A stretch of 64,000 bases of DNA from Scatophagus argus (Eukaryota > Chordata > Actinopteri > Scatophagidae), in NCBI RefSeq assembly GCF_020382885.2, contig NC_058511.1, positions 1,545,001 to 1,609,000 on the forward strand, given 5' to 3'. The notes below the pieces were generated by a model. That model did not search any database. It was given only the letters and a program-made list of their open reading frames with translations, and was not told where the DNA came from. Of this stretch, positions 45,001 through 57,190 are shown one piece after another (the stretch's first letter is position 1; every line of letters starts with the position of its first letter). Position numbers and translations under genes: made by a program.

Positions 45001-46566
45001 CGGTGAGAGGCCGTCTTATGTGTAGGTTTTTTAATCAAGGTTACATCGCACTCACAGACCTCAGCCTACACCAGGAGAGAGAAAAGACTCCATCGTCACC
45101 TGTTTACAGTGTGTCGGAGAAGGTTGGAGGTCACGCATCCAGAAGTGGTCTTCAGAAACCATTCAGTGGGTCTGCGTGCAGGTCGAGGGAGGTCAAGGCG
45201 CCGACTCTGCACCACTTGGCAGTTAAAGCTGCATTGAGAAACATGAGAAACATGGAAAACACTCACATCTTCAGCTCTGTGTGTGTGTGTGTGTCGAAGA
45301 GCCATGCAGAGACACCGGAGCTCCAGAGCGCCATCATGAGGTTGGTCTGCATCACTTCTCTCTTTTCTTTAACCAGCCTGAACAAACTGAGATTTTACTG
45401 CCTCTAAAGGCTCTCATATTTTAATTTTTGAGTTGATTTTAAGTTTTGAGTGACTTCCTTTCACCTTCTCTCCTCTTCATCTTCTGTGACGAGCCTGATC
45501 CTTCCACTCAGGGTCCGGTACGTTCGACAGGTGTGAGGTGGCAGACTCGCTGACACCTTCTGCTCCTGGACTTCGTGCACTGAGCTCATGTGGTTTCGGA
45601 TCAGACTTGGAGTCCTCTGCATCGCACGCTGTGAGATCGTCTGCTTCAGGTCAGTGTTTGTTTCCTACTGAAGCCATCGAGTACTTTCGTCCCAGCAGGA
45701 CGGCTCGCTGCGCCACGATGACAAGCAGCAGTGACTCTTGAGCGAGATCTTCTTTCACAAACACTTCAGTGAGCCACACTGTTGTTCCTTCATCACCACA
45801 AACACACACACTTTATTCATTTTGACGCACACACAGTCCTGCTGCCACAAATACTCACTAGAGAGCCAAATGTGGATTAATCCGCCACTTGAAGTAGTTC
45901 CCTGCAGATGCACCGTTTCCTCCCGTTTGACCGATTTAAAAACTACAGCGAGCAACTGTTTCGAAATGAATATAATAAGAAGAATATGCTGTGAGGACCG
46001 ATGAAAGGTCATGGACTCCCTCCCCAAGTCATTCAAGTAGAAATGAGAATTTAATCTAACATATTTTATAAAATTATAAAACGTGGTGGTGTGGTGGGCA
46101 GCTGCAGTCTGGTGGCTTTACAGGATGCTCTCAGCACACCTGGAGAAGCTGCAGAGCATCCTGGAGTCCACGCTGAGCGACCTGCAGAGGAAGAGCTGCT
46201 GTCCCACCTGCTGATGGTGACGACATGTGCGTCTGACTCCATGTCACTTCCTGTAGTGCCCAGTCAGCTCTTCTGCTCTGCTCAGATGGAGGTTGTTGCA
46301 CTGGCGTCTCTTCGTCGTGTCGTCAGCAGACTCGATGATGCTGGGGATGTGGGTGGCCGTGCGGGCGTGGACAGGAAGTGGAGGAGAGCCCTGAGCACAC
46401 ATCTGCCGGTCAGGAGGTTCGGGATCCAGCCTCACGGGGTGGGAGGGAGGCCCAGAGGGAGATGAACTGCAGGCAGCGAGTCTCACAGGTGATGTTTAGT
46501 TCACCTGGCAGGAGCACAAAGACTTCAGTAACATGTGATTGTGATGGTTGGGGGATTCAAGGGTCC

Positions 46567-46571
46567 GTGTG

Positions 46572-46608
<37 letters not shown>
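46567..46608. repeat. (TG)n microsatellite
   Basis: About 20 GT units with one GC interruption, in the nkx2.4-nkx2.2 interval. Confidence 0.95.
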
Positions 46609-46610
<2 letters not shown>

Positions 46611-47093
46611 AGACGTGAGCTGGTTTTGATTTAGCTTTTGCTGCCACCTGCTGGCAGCTCGATGAACAGCAATTAAGCTGTGTTCAACATTTTTTAAATG
46701 AGTTCAAAATAAAAACTGGTTGTTGTGTAAACTACAGCAACCTTCCACTGATCAATCATGAAACAGAGACGGGTATGACAGGGACAGCAAAATACAACAT
46801 AAAATCACCACCGACAGTACAGACCAAAGAACCTCAAGTCAAATAAAATTATGCATTATGTGCCTTTAAGTACCAATTCTATAAAATGAGACAGAAGCTC
46901 AGCTTGATGAAATATAAAGTCATAACGTTGCTGTCAACAGGAAATCAAAGTGACTGTAGACCAAAATAATGTAAAATAAATTAAGAGAGGAGAGAAAATT
47001 CCATTCTGTCTGCCTTCCTCTGCATATAAAACTTTGATGTGCTTAATGTGTTGTGGCTGTGAGTGTTCACAGTAAACATCACACAAAACGTAC

Positions 47094-47098
<5 letters not shown>

Positions 47099-47143
<45 letters not shown>
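47099..47143. repeat. (TG)n microsatellite
   Basis: About 22 uninterrupted TG units. Confidence 0.95.
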
Positions 47144-47146
<3 letters not shown>

Positions 47147-47442
47147 GCATTGAAGGAACATCAGTGTGGCTCGTCGGTGTGTTTTAATAGTGTTTGGACA
47201 GCACAGAGGAAGAAGATATCACACGCTTAGTATGTGCTGAAACAAGCCGAAAACACCAGATTTGTCCTTTAAACTCCTCTTTTCTCTGTCCTGGTGTCTT
47301 TCTGCTTTTCTTCTTCTTCTTGTCCTTTTATAGCAGCAGGTGACACGTTAAAACTGTCTCAAAGCTTTGACCCCCCCCATCCTGTGACATCATCCCTCTG
47401 AGATGAGCTGACCTCTGACCCCTCTGAATACAGAGCCCCCCC

Positions 47443-47444
<2 letters not shown>

Positions 47445-47475
<31 letters not shown>
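47445..47475. repeat. (CA)n microsatellite
   Basis: About 15 AC units, opposite in orientation to the tract 300 bases to the left. Confidence 0.95.
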
Positions 47476-47477
<2 letters not shown>

Positions 47478-48159
47478 GGGTCTTTCTTTCCTTTGTCACA
47501 ACACAGTAAATAGCTGCTTGTCTTGTGCTGAATGAAGTCGTCCGCTGCAGTAAAGATGCTTTAATCCTGCCGGTCTGAAGACGATAAAACCACAGAGTTA
47601 AATAAACTCTGAGTCTGTTTCAACGTTAAAACAAAACTTTGAAAAGGGAGGGTTCTGTTTTAATTTTATTACATGTTTTTATTTTTTCATTACAACGACC
47701 GTCAAGCTGCCTAAAGTGTTCATATTGAAGTTAGCTGAACTCTTCAGAACCTTGTCAGTGCTGGCTGAAACACAGGGATCCAACAGCATCATGAAACATA
47801 ACCGACACAATCACACACGCCAAAAAACTTTATTTAAAATACTCAGCGGCAGTGTGTCTGTATGTAAATCACAACCAGTAGCTCCTGATAATCCACAGAC
47901 CTTATTTCACGTAGGGACTGTTTCCTTTCTGTGTCACACCGCCTTAAAGAAGCACACATCCACCCATGGACGACAGGCTAGCTAACTATGCTAACTAAGC
48001 TAGCTAACATTGTTGTTCAGCCAAGGAGGACGCCATTAATGTTTACATCCTGCCCTGTCACAAGCTCGGGCCATTTTTCATGAATTCTCAAGAATTCCAA
48101 TAAATAATTCTGTGATGAGCAACTTTAAAGCAGCAGTTTTACATATTAGTCTGATGCGT

Positions 48160-48240
48160 ATCATAAATATGAAGCTGCTCATTAGCTTAGCTTAGCACAA
48201 AGACCGGAAGGGGAAACTGTTAGCCTGGTAGTTCAGCTCC
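48160..48240 (-). mobile_element. TTAGCTTAGC-type repeat fragment, inverted copy
   Basis: ATTAGCTTAGCTTAGCACAA then AGACCGGAAGGGGAAACTGT is the reverse complement of the teleost repeat stretch seen at 48679-48800 and 62680-62775 (CTGTTTCC..TCTTTATGCTAAGCTAAGC). Confidence 0.5.
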
Positions 48241-48678
48241 AGGGGACTAAAAGGTTCCTGCTCCAGAGGAAGTACTTCCCAAAGCCTCAGGAACCTCACG
48301 AGGAGCCGCTTCACCTCTGTGTGTGTTTTCAACATGGCTGCCTGTTAGGAAACTTTCTGTCATCACAGCAGCACACTGAGTGTGTTTCCCAAAACATCTG
48401 AAGCCTGGAACAGAATCAGTTTGACAGTGAATGTCATATATTTCACCTGATCCTGAGAGATCCTCCACAGGTTCCCACAGTCCCATTCGTTGAGAACTGC
48501 TGTCGTGGAAACTTCCTCAGTTCAGTTCCTCCAGTTCCTTCATGGTCTAGAAGGACCTCAGTTAACAATTTATGTCTTGTTTTTTGGTTTGTTCAAAAAC
48601 CAAAGTGTGTCAACAAAAACGTGCAGTTCTGCTGGGGTTTATATGCAGGACCTTTTCTTTGTATAGAGCAGTTTCCTA

Positions 48679-48800
48679 CTGTTTCCTGTCTTTATGCTAA
48701 GCTAAGCTAACAGTCTCTTTGTCTTCATATAATGTGCACACAGAATGGCATCAGTCTGTTCACCTAAATCTGCAAGAAAGTTGAATTTCTCAAAATGCAG
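48679..48800 (+). mobile_element. GCTAAGCTAAGCTAA-type repeat fragment
   Basis: CTGTTTCCTGTCTTTATGCT followed by AAGCTAAGCTAACAG, and later AAGAAAGTTGAATTTCTCAA, follow a common fish short repeat. It faces the copy at 48160-48240 about 440 bases away, an inverted pair. Confidence 0.5.
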
Positions 48801-48835
48801 TCCTGGAAATCAGAAATATGAGATCAGTATCTCAG

Positions 48836-48836
<1 letters not shown>

Positions 48837-48868
<32 letters not shown>

Positions 48869-48869
48869 G
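48837..48869. repeat. (GTCT)n microsatellite
   Basis: Eight TGTC units immediately after the repeat fragment at 48679-48800. Confidence 0.95.
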
Positions 48870-50347
48870 AAGCAGATGGTGAGACTCTGCCTCAGGATCA
48901 GGTGTAGAGAAGCTCTCACCTGAAGTCCTTTCTGATGTCCGTCAGTGTTGTGCTTTAGTGTAAATTCTCACATTACAAAGTAAAGTCCTGATGAATCAAA
49001 TCTCCAAGCAACCACAAAGTGAACTTCAGGCTTTTGTTGCTGATTCTTAATTTGCTTCTTAACTAACAAGATAAACACAAAGACATCATCATTAAAATTA
49101 AAAAAACCCACTGACAAGTTCTGGTCTCATGTGTGGACATGAGACGTTTTTTAGAAAGGTGAGAATATTCAGAAATTTATATTGAAAATACTACAAACTG
49201 CAGAAAAATGAAAAAAAGTCTTTTTTCCTCTGTATTTTTTCTTCTTTTGATCATGTTGTGACCCCCCTCGGCTTATCTTGGGACCCCCTGGAGGGCCTTG
49301 ATCCCCTGTTGAGAACCTCTGCCTTAATGATCCTCAGTTCGCTCTGATGTTTTAGGATTCAGAGGACCAACAGCTGGTGAAATAAAATAAACAGAGATGA
49401 TCACGACGTCATAAAGACGTGTTATAAAATAATAACATGCAATTTTTCAAATGTACCAAACTTCAATAACGTTTTGAATGATTTAAGGAATCTTATGAAA
49501 ACATTTTAGCACTATTATAAATTGTGGTATTCCTTAACATTTTGAATAGGCCTGAAGTTTTGACCCATTATGATTTATTTAGCGATCCAAATTCACAAGA
49601 AACTCAAAAAACTTCCCTAAACGTCACTTTATTTCTTTTATATTTACTTTATTAATTTTCGCCCTAACACCAGTTTCCATCTGCAGGTCGGCCTGCTGCA
49701 GGTCCTGTTATAATGGTTGAATAATGAATCACTGAAACTAAAAGATAAAGTTCATTTTGCTCACATACTTGACTTAAAAAAAGATCATTTCTCTGCAAAG
49801 AACCTCATCATTAATATTCAGCTGATTAAATTCAGTCAAACCACTCACACCTGCGCCAACGTTTATTCACCAGCATAAATATCCAACTTATTACAAAACA
49901 ACTCACCGGTCAACATTATAAATAGATTTAGAAAACACACGGAAACATTTTCCTTTCGCGTTAAAAGTGAAACTTTTGCAAAAAAAAAGAAAAGAAAAAG
50001 AAAAACAACGAAAACAACCACAGCAAAACGTCCGCAGAGAGAAAATGTTCGGTTTGATCTGCTCTCCGATCAGTTTCACTGCAGTCTTTTTAGCAGTTTG
50101 GTTTTAGACGTTCTGTGCGTCTGAGCGCGGAAACAAAGTCCGCAGTCACCTCTGAAGTTTAAAATGAAAATCAGTCAAGCTGTACGAGACAGAAAAAAAG
50201 CTCATTTTGTGCAGGAAGTCCGCTGTTACACGAAACAAAAGCCTTGAAACTGATTATTTGAATTAAAAGAGGCTACACACTAAACCAGACACCACCAGAA
50301 AAAAACTTGTGCTTTAACCTTGTTTTTAATTTTTTCATGTGGCACGA

Positions 50348-50353
50348 TTTATT
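50348..50353 (-). terminator. nkx2.2: nkx2.2 poly(A) signal candidate
   Basis: Minus-strand AATAAA 232 bases past the stop; another lies at 49862-49867. Either could end the transcript. Confidence 0.4.
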
Positions 50354-50584
50354 CTGCTTTGTTTTGAGACATTCATCCTTTCTGGAAAATACTTTTTGTG
50401 GGGGAAAACAAATGTTGATATGTATACCAAACTCCATTCAAAAAAGATGGATTTTTCTGACTTTTCCAATAGAGGCATTTATGATTCAGTGAAGTCTAAT
50501 CTGGGGAAACAAACCCTCATTTCAAGGCCGAACTGGACTTCTGCTGTGGGGACTGGATCCTCACAAAGAGTTCTGGCCCGGGCT

Positions 50585-51135
50585 TCACCAGCTCCAGTGG
50601 TACACGTGCGCCAGCTGCTGCACCCCCGGATGCTGCTGTGGCAGCCCTGGGCGGTCCGGACCGTAGGCCGGGTGCAGCAGAGGAGAGTAGGCACACAGAG
50701 GGAGACCCAGGCCGGACCTGAAGGTCGCCTCCAGGTCCTGCGCTGTGATTCTGTCGCAAGGCTTCCCGTCCCGCAGCAGGACCGGGACGGCGACCCGTGC
50801 GGGCGGCAGCAGCTGCAGTGCCTCCAGGCTGTACTCGCTCCGAGCCCGCTTCATCTTGTAGCGGTGGTTCTGGAACCAGATCTTCACCTGGTTGGGGGTG
50901 AGTCGGATCAGCCCGGCCAGGTGCTCCCTCTCCGGGGCGGACAGGTAGCGCTGCTGCCGGAAGCGGCGCTCCAGCTCGAAGGTCTGCGCCTTGGAGAAGA
51001 GCACCCGCCGCTTCCTGCCGCGGCTCTTCTGCGCCGCGCCGCGCGCCGGATCCCGCTCCGCGTCTGGGGACTCGTCCGTGGAGAGCTCGGGAGATTTGGG
51101 CTCGGTACGAGACTCTAAAAGTCCGTGTAGGCCTA
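50585..51135 (-). CDS. nkx2.2: nkx2.2 exon 2: homeodomain and NK2-specific domain
   Basis: The homeodomain [20 protein letters not shown] begins at about residue 129 and contains [15 protein letters not shown] and [27 protein letters not shown] follows about ten residues later. The apparent reading frame start at 51004 is a GTG valine inside the homeodomain, not an initiation site. The acceptor is a CAGTAG tandem, so a form starting at 51132 and one residue shorter is possible. Confidence 0.94.
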
Positions 51136-52100
51136 CTGCAGGGAGACAGGAAAAGTAATCTGATTACTGTTGCACAACAGAAGATAAACTGTTCAACCAC
51201 GAGAACTTCATAAACAGACTAACACAAATGATTCCATCTCAGCGCGTTTCGTCTGATTCTGTTTGCACAGAAATACCCTGAAGCTGCTCAGGGGAAAAGC
51301 CCCGTGCAGAACTCCCTTAGCAAAAACTGGATTTTTATGTTGAACGTGAAGGGTTGGACAGCTGCACTAGTTTAGGATAAAAACTAAACATGAGCAACAA
51401 CTTTGGACTGGGGTTCTGGGTTCAACAGTTAACATCAGACCTGATAACAAGGCCGCGGTTTATAGTCTGATTACAGATAAAAACAAATAATGCAGTTAAT
51501 GTAAGATGAGGGAGACAAAGAGTCGCTTTCCAGTTGCGCACGGATGTGTGAGGCTGCCAGAGGAATGAATGATCATCTGATGGCAGTTTTTTTTTTTTTT
51601 TAGCATTTTAGTACAAGTAAAACAGAAGATGAATTTACTGAATAGCCTATCTGACGTAGACCAGTAGGTTAATTATATTTTGAGCAGATTAAATAATACA
51701 ATTTAGTGTTGTTTACTGATTACGCAGGACCAGAAGAGATTCAAGAGTGAGAAATTAGGCAGGCCAACATGTGATATTAATATACTACGTTTTCCATCTT
51801 ATTTGTATTTGCTTAGTCTCTAAAAGCCTCCTCACGTGAGAAGTGCAGGTTACCGGCTCGGCGGCTCCACCTGCCGTAGATTCCGCCGCCGCCGCCGCCG
51901 CCGCCGCCGCGCTCGCGGAAACTCCTGCCGCTAAATCCAAATTTCTGCGCGTTTTCCGGCCCTGGAACCACCGCGGAGGCCTCCTCGGTGTCGTCCTCCT
52001 CGGCCTCCTCGGTCCCGGAGCCGCATCTCCCTGTCGGGTTAGGGAGGTCCAGGATGTCCCGCACGGAGAAGCCAGTTTTGGTGTTGGTGCCAAAAGACAT
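50585..52100 (-). CDS. nkx2.2: Homeobox protein Nkx-2.2, two exons, 271 aa (divergent duplicate)
   Basis: NK2 homeodomain repressor of ventral neural progenitors and pancreatic endocrine cells, and a Hedgehog target. Exon 1 is 51836-52100 and exon 2 is 50585-51135, minus strand. The TN motif [16 protein letters not shown] is intact. The exon junction gives HFS-L-GLHGL, matching the SLHGL segment of other NKX2.2 proteins. Exon 2 has [12 protein letters not shown], a homeodomain at about 129-188, the NK2-specific domain [14 protein letters not shown], and a C-terminus YHWSW in place of QQWTW. The length is close to the usual 273 aa. Outside the domains it is strongly diverged, with nine consecutive Gly and an unrelated middle. 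This suggests the faster-evolving teleost copy; I infer nkx2.2b but cannot prove it. Confidence 0.95.
51836..52100 (-). CDS. nkx2.2: nkx2.2 exon 1: TN motif and acidic/Gly-rich N-terminus
   Basis: Encodes residues 1-88 plus one base. [20 protein letters not shown] is the Groucho-binding TN motif. An acidic stretch ([10 protein letters not shown]), nine Gly from a GCC/GGC repeat, and IYGRW (cognate of YTRW) follow. The donor is CAC|GTGAGG at 51835/51836; a second GT (CGGTAACC) 20 bases upstream of it is out of phase. Confidence 0.9.
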
Positions 52101-52359
52101 GACGCGGGGAGCAGAAGCGACGGATGGATGGGAAGTGAAAGTTCCACGACGCGCCCCGGATGAGTCAGCCGCTGCAGCCCGTCAAAGAGGAGCACACAGC
52201 CGAGGGTTTGGGTCCATGAATGTCGTCAGGCGGAGCGGGAGCCCGGAGCTGCACGGGCCGACCGGAGAGGGTTTAACAGCATGAAAAATACATGAGGGAA
52301 GACATGAAGACGGAGCGTGTCCTCCGTCCCTTTTAACGGCCGGAGGCGGGTCCTGGGGG

Positions 52360-52367
52360 TCAAGTGG
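52360..52367 (+). promoter_or_regulatory. NK2 consensus site upstream of nkx2.2
   Basis: TCAAGTGG is an exact match to the NKX2 binding consensus T(C/T)AAGTGG. It lies 260 bases upstream of the nkx2.2 start codon, in the expected promoter or leader region. Autoregulation is an inference. Confidence 0.35.
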
Positions 52368-54174
52368 AGGAGGGTGTGAGAAAACCGGGAGCAGCGCATT
52401 AGGAGCCACGCAGTTGGAGCTTCAGGGAGGAGGTGGATGCGTAACGATGCAGGATTACAGAAAGAAGCGACTCGTTTACATTCAGGCCTGTCAGTCACTC
52501 ATGCGCTTCCTGTTTGCGCTAACGAGGCTGAAGGCTGAGGAGACCAGTGCGTTATGAGATCCGTGCAGCGCCAAACTGCAACAGAAAATGTGCCTGCTGA
52601 TCACGTTGGCCTCATCAGAACGCCGAGTTTGGCACAAAGTGAAAACAATTCTGAAATGAAAAATACAAACAATTAACTCCTTTCATTTAATTTTACTTTT
52701 TTAAATGTAAATCCTGTTGCCGTTTAGATCTTCGTCCATACACCAAAAATTAAATACTGAATCAGCCATATAATTATTAATTACGGCATAAACATGTCAA
52801 ATTTAAACAAGGCGCGCGCACACACACACACAAATTAAACATTTTCAAACTAATTCCCTGCCACTTTTTATTTATTATTGTTCCTACAGCAATGTAGTAA
52901 TGTGATATAATGTAATAATGTGATATAATGTAATAGTGTGTTAAATTTCCTGTTCCAGCACGCAGGACTGACGACGGTGATGTTACGTTTTCAGCCAAGG
53001 TGAAGCGTTTTAATCGGTACGGTGCCACAATGAAAAGTGTCCCATCAGCAACTGATGCAAACATTAAGGGATCCCGCACTGCAAAATGCTCACAATGAGA
53101 CACAACAACCAGCACTGAAATGATGTTTTCATAAAATCCTCCCAACACACACTTTACATTCTGGTTTTCCACAACTCCTTTAAACATTTATATTACACTT
53201 CCTGTCCCGCTGGTAGACCATGTAAAGTACCCGTAAAAACCCAGATTCACATTAAAACGGATAAATCAGTGCCTTAAGCTTCGAGATGTCGCTCACATTT
53301 TTTCGCTGTGTACAAAACTCCCTTGAGAAATCACTACATTTAAGATGACAAGTAAGTACGGAAACACCAAAGACTCGGCGAGTGTTTGAGTGTGTTTCAG
53401 TGTTTGTGGTGAGGATTAACTCAAGCAGCAGATGAAGACTAAGTGTTTACACACCAGCTGATTTACTCACTGACACACACACACACACACACAGTTCAGT
53501 TCAGCTCAGCTCACATCTCTGCTGTCCCACGAGTTAAATTATTCCTGCACCTGGTTAACACTCATTGCTCTTTTGATTGCCCATTTGTGTTGGCTTCAGT
53601 AAAGGATCAGAGTGTTTCCTCCATCTCTGTGACTCCTGTGACCCTTCATGTGTTCATTTAACATCAGATTCATGTCCTCAGTGACCCACAGGAGCGCAGA
53701 CAAAGTGACCTCAGAGCTTCCGCTGGAGGAAACACGTTGTGTGCAGAGCGCATTACGCACGATTTGGATGCAATCTGACAGAAACAACGCGCTTTGCTCA
53801 TCCTGCAGCACCTTCACCAGGATTTAATTTCACCTTTGCACACGTTGGAGGTGATGAGGTCTGCTTTAAGCTCGGATGCACCGTAAGATGCTGAATCTGT
53901 GGTTTTTAAAATCAGACCAGAAACTTTCTGTTTCCGGTGAAGGCGACTGGCCTTCTTCTGTCTCGTTTTGTGTTTCTGACCGTGAACAACTCAGGCTGCT
54001 CTGAGAAGGTTTGGGGTGACGTCACCACGGTTGTCTCGTGTTTAAAGACAAAATAAGACTCGAGTGCCAGATTTTAAAGGATTCAGAAAACATCTCCGCC
54101 GCCGACTTCTTCTCGACTTTTGTGGTTTTTACTGCAGCATCTGTGTGTCGGGTTAAGTTTTGGTTTCCACTTTG

Positions 54175-54366
54175 CTGTGTGTGTGTGATGTGTGTGTGTG
54201 TGTGTGTGATGTGCGTGACAATGAGCTGAGCTTTCAATGTGTGTGTGTTGAATCCTGCTGGGTGGTCGAACTCTGCAAACAAACACACGACGAGCCGACA
54301 GCCACAAAGGCCGCACAGCCTCCGCATTTATCCCATTTATTCCCCCTGAACACTTTAGAATGGCCT

Positions 54367-54454
<88 letters not shown>

Positions 54455-54543
54455 CACTCACTGCTGGAATACATGTGAGGCTGCAGGGAGTTGTCATGGT
54501 ATTCAGACTGCTGCCTTCAATAGACTGGCTTCTACATTCATGA

Positions 54544-54619
<76 letters not shown>
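54175..54619. repeat. Cluster of long CA/TG tracts between nkx2.2 and pax1
   Basis: (TG)n at 54175-54208, (CA)n at 54366-54451 and (CA)n at 54545-54619. The opposite orientation of the first tract allows pairing with the others. Reading frames through them are artefacts. Confidence 0.95.
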
Positions 54620-54621
<2 letters not shown>

Positions 54622-56509
54622 TTATCAGCTACCCTGAGCTGATTTAACCTAAACGAGTGTAATAATGTGACCTCTTTGTTAATTCATAAAACACAAGTTC
54701 AACAAATAAATGTAATAAAGTGGGACCACGTTTAACTTAATATGAGACAGTTAAATATATCAGAAAAATGAGCTAAAATTAAGATAATCTAAAATTTAAA
54801 AAATCCAGAAAAATCTAAATTAAAATAACTAAAATGTAGACAGGTAAATAAATTAAATATAAATATAAAGTAAAAGTAAAATTAAGATGATAGAAAAATA
54901 AAATAATAAATAATTGAATATAAATGTTGATGGAAACAGATTTTATTTATTTCAGTATTACTGTCATTTAAACCAAATAATTAAAAACAAGCAATCAGAG
55001 CTGATAAAATATATTACATCTAATCAAATGATAAAAGCTCATGAAAATAAAAACACTAAATAAATTAAATTCATAAAACAACATAAGAGTAAAATTCAAA
55101 ACAGAAAAAAATCTTTTATTTATTCTGTTGTTCTGTTTAGATGTCAGTTTTCTAAAAGAACAACACAAGTTGTCACTGAGGGCTTGAACACAACATCCAC
55201 AATAATTTAAACTTTTATATCCTCTTCCTCCACACAGACTGCAGAGGCAGCAGGAAGCAGCAGCTTCTGCGCATGCTCAGTGGACTGCCGCTTTAGAGCA
55301 GTTACACCCTGCGTTCGACCCTGAGCTCAGACTGCCCCCCGCCGTCAGACTGAGGAACTGCAGCTCAGCGCAGTCAGCTTCTACAAAACCTACAGAGGAA
55401 GAGAAGGAAGACATGAGCAACAGGTGAGGAAAAATACAAAACATGATCAGATTTCACACGTGTAGTTTAGGTTTTCTACAATCCTGAAGGTGAGCAAATT
55501 GGAAACTGTGTTATTAATCTAATTTAATCACTTATTGTAATCAGAATAATTATGTTGCTTTGATTCTTCCTTTATTTTGAAAGGGCTGGGAGGAAGTTGT
55601 GTGTGCAGCTCACAATAATTTCATTCTTTTATCACTATCTAACACTTTTTATTTTTTACTTTATCTCTGTTATTCTAATTATTTTCTCTACATTTCTTTA
55701 AAGTTACCCCCGAAAAAGACCTACGTGTAATTTGGTACTAAATCATTTGATTTATTATCTTTGTTTAGTCAGCTGTGTCGCGTTTGAAAGCGTTTGTTGG
55801 CTTCCTGCTCCATTTATTCCTAAAAATATTCATCCATCATTCATTTATTATTTGAAAGGTTATATTCTTTATCAATGTTTGATCGTTTGCTTGTCTCAGG
55901 CAAATTTAACATTTTTGCATGTCAAACTGACTTTTCTGTCGTGACTAACAGACTAAAATAAGTTTACATACCAGCTTGGCAGTTAATTAGAATTCATTGA
56001 CTGGAAAAGTACAAACTGAACCTGCCTAAAATTATTATCAGATTACTTGGAAATTATTTGGAATTTACAGACATTTAAAATAAAGTTTTACCTTGAAAGG
56101 TTGAAGTTATATTCCACCACATTTAAAAAACTATTTGACAGCTGAGTTTTGAGAGGAAACTAAACGTGATGCAAGAAATATTCCAAAAGGGGGCGCTATT
56201 GCATTAAAGAATAGGCTAAGATGCCTTCAAATGCAGAGTCAGTGTGGGAGAGTTTAAGTGTGGTGCTTCACATTGTTCTCATGCTCTGCTTGTGAAAACA
56301 CCTTCCTGCCCGTCACTGTGATTCAGGCAGCACTGACACTGCCGGCTAATGAGACGTTCAGGCGCTGCTCTTCAGCTCGTACAAGCGATAAACCTGAGTC
56401 ACTTCAGTGTTATACACAGCGTGTGAGCAGTAACGTTATGAGCGAAACTCCATCACCGTTTACACACTGAATTAATCTCAGCTGCGCTCATGTGCAGGTG
56501 CGTTCACTG

Positions 56510-56850
56510 GCTGGACGTCCAGTTTAGATCTTAGCTAACTTAGCTAACTATCTCAGCTGCTCACTTTCAACGGTTTATCTGTTAGGCTACACTGAGCTAA
56601 CTGTTTCGACTGCTTATCCATTATGCTACTTTTAGCTGAGTATTGATATATATAGTACTATAGTATGAGTCAGCTGTTTATTTCATTTTGCAAAAAATAT
56701 TTCAACCATTTTTTTCTTCACCTTTGGCAAACTATTCCAGCTGTTTACCCTTTAGCTTGAGCTAACTAGTCAGCTCTTTATCCGTTACGGTTAGCAGGCT
56801 GTTTTAACTGTTCATTAGGTTACTGCAAGATAACAATTTCACATGTTTTT
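56510..56850. repeat. Degenerate minisatellite-like region between nkx2.2 and pax1
   Basis: Recurrent diverged units of the form AGCTGnTTAtCCnTTAgGCTAC..GAGCTAACT, e.g. GACTGCTTATCCATTATGCT, CAGCTGTTTACCCTTTAGCT, CAGCTCTTTATCCGTTACGG. Period roughly 45-60 bases, estimated by eye. Confidence 0.5.
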
Positions 56851-57190
56851 CTATAACCTTTAGTGAGATTTCACCCATTTCTCCGTGTGTAACCTGCCTT
56901 CCGCTGACACCCAGCCTCAGCATGTGGCGTTCAGGTGTTACTGCTGACTCAGAGTGAAGATTGTAATTTCTTCTTTTTCAAATTACTTGAGTGACTTGAT
57001 CAGTGGGATCCCTTACTTTGTGTGCATGCAGCATTGCTGGGTGAAACAGTTACGTGTCAACGTGGACTTGGGCCCAGCTTTAAACTCACCAAAGAGCCCT
57101 TCAGGAGCCCTCGTTCTTCTGTGTGCGGAAGCCAAAAGATTCTTGGTTTACAGTGCAAACAGGAAACAATGATAATATGACTTGTACCGC

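Larger units (their letters stand above)
40277..50347. other. Gene-poor interval between nkx2.4 and nkx2.2
   Basis: Contains the B-box palindrome, a promoter-like CCAAT/NRF1 segment, five microsatellites and an inverted pair of repeat fragments at 48.2-48.8 kb. It also has an 11-bp inverted repeat (43847-43857 with 43898-43908), a perfect CRE palindrome TGACGTCA at 44132-44139, and protein-like but unassigned sequence at 45.5-46.5 kb. No gene could be assembled. Confidence 0.55.
52101..55239. other. nkx2.2-pax1 intergenic DNA
   Basis: The first 450 bases are GC-rich and probably include the nkx2.2 promoter. A short diverged tandem repeat (TAATGTGATATAATG units) lies at about 52905-52940. The CA/TG cluster is at 54.2-54.6 kb and strongly AT-rich DNA at 54.65-55.1 kb. 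No gene seen. Confidence 0.55.

Noticed and set aside
50339..51118. 259-codon plus-strand reading frame over nkx2.2 exon 2
   Set aside because: Antisense shadow of the GC-rich homeobox exon; the minus-strand frame carries the homeodomain and fits splicing.
54160..54647. Reading frames rich in Thr-His or Cys-Val repeats
   Set aside because: CA/TG microsatellite translations.
55413..55423. ATG at 55413 as the pax1 start codon
   Set aside because: It joins exon 2 in frame only through a poor acceptor; [10 protein letters not shown] from the ATGG at 57302 matches mammalian PAX1 far better.
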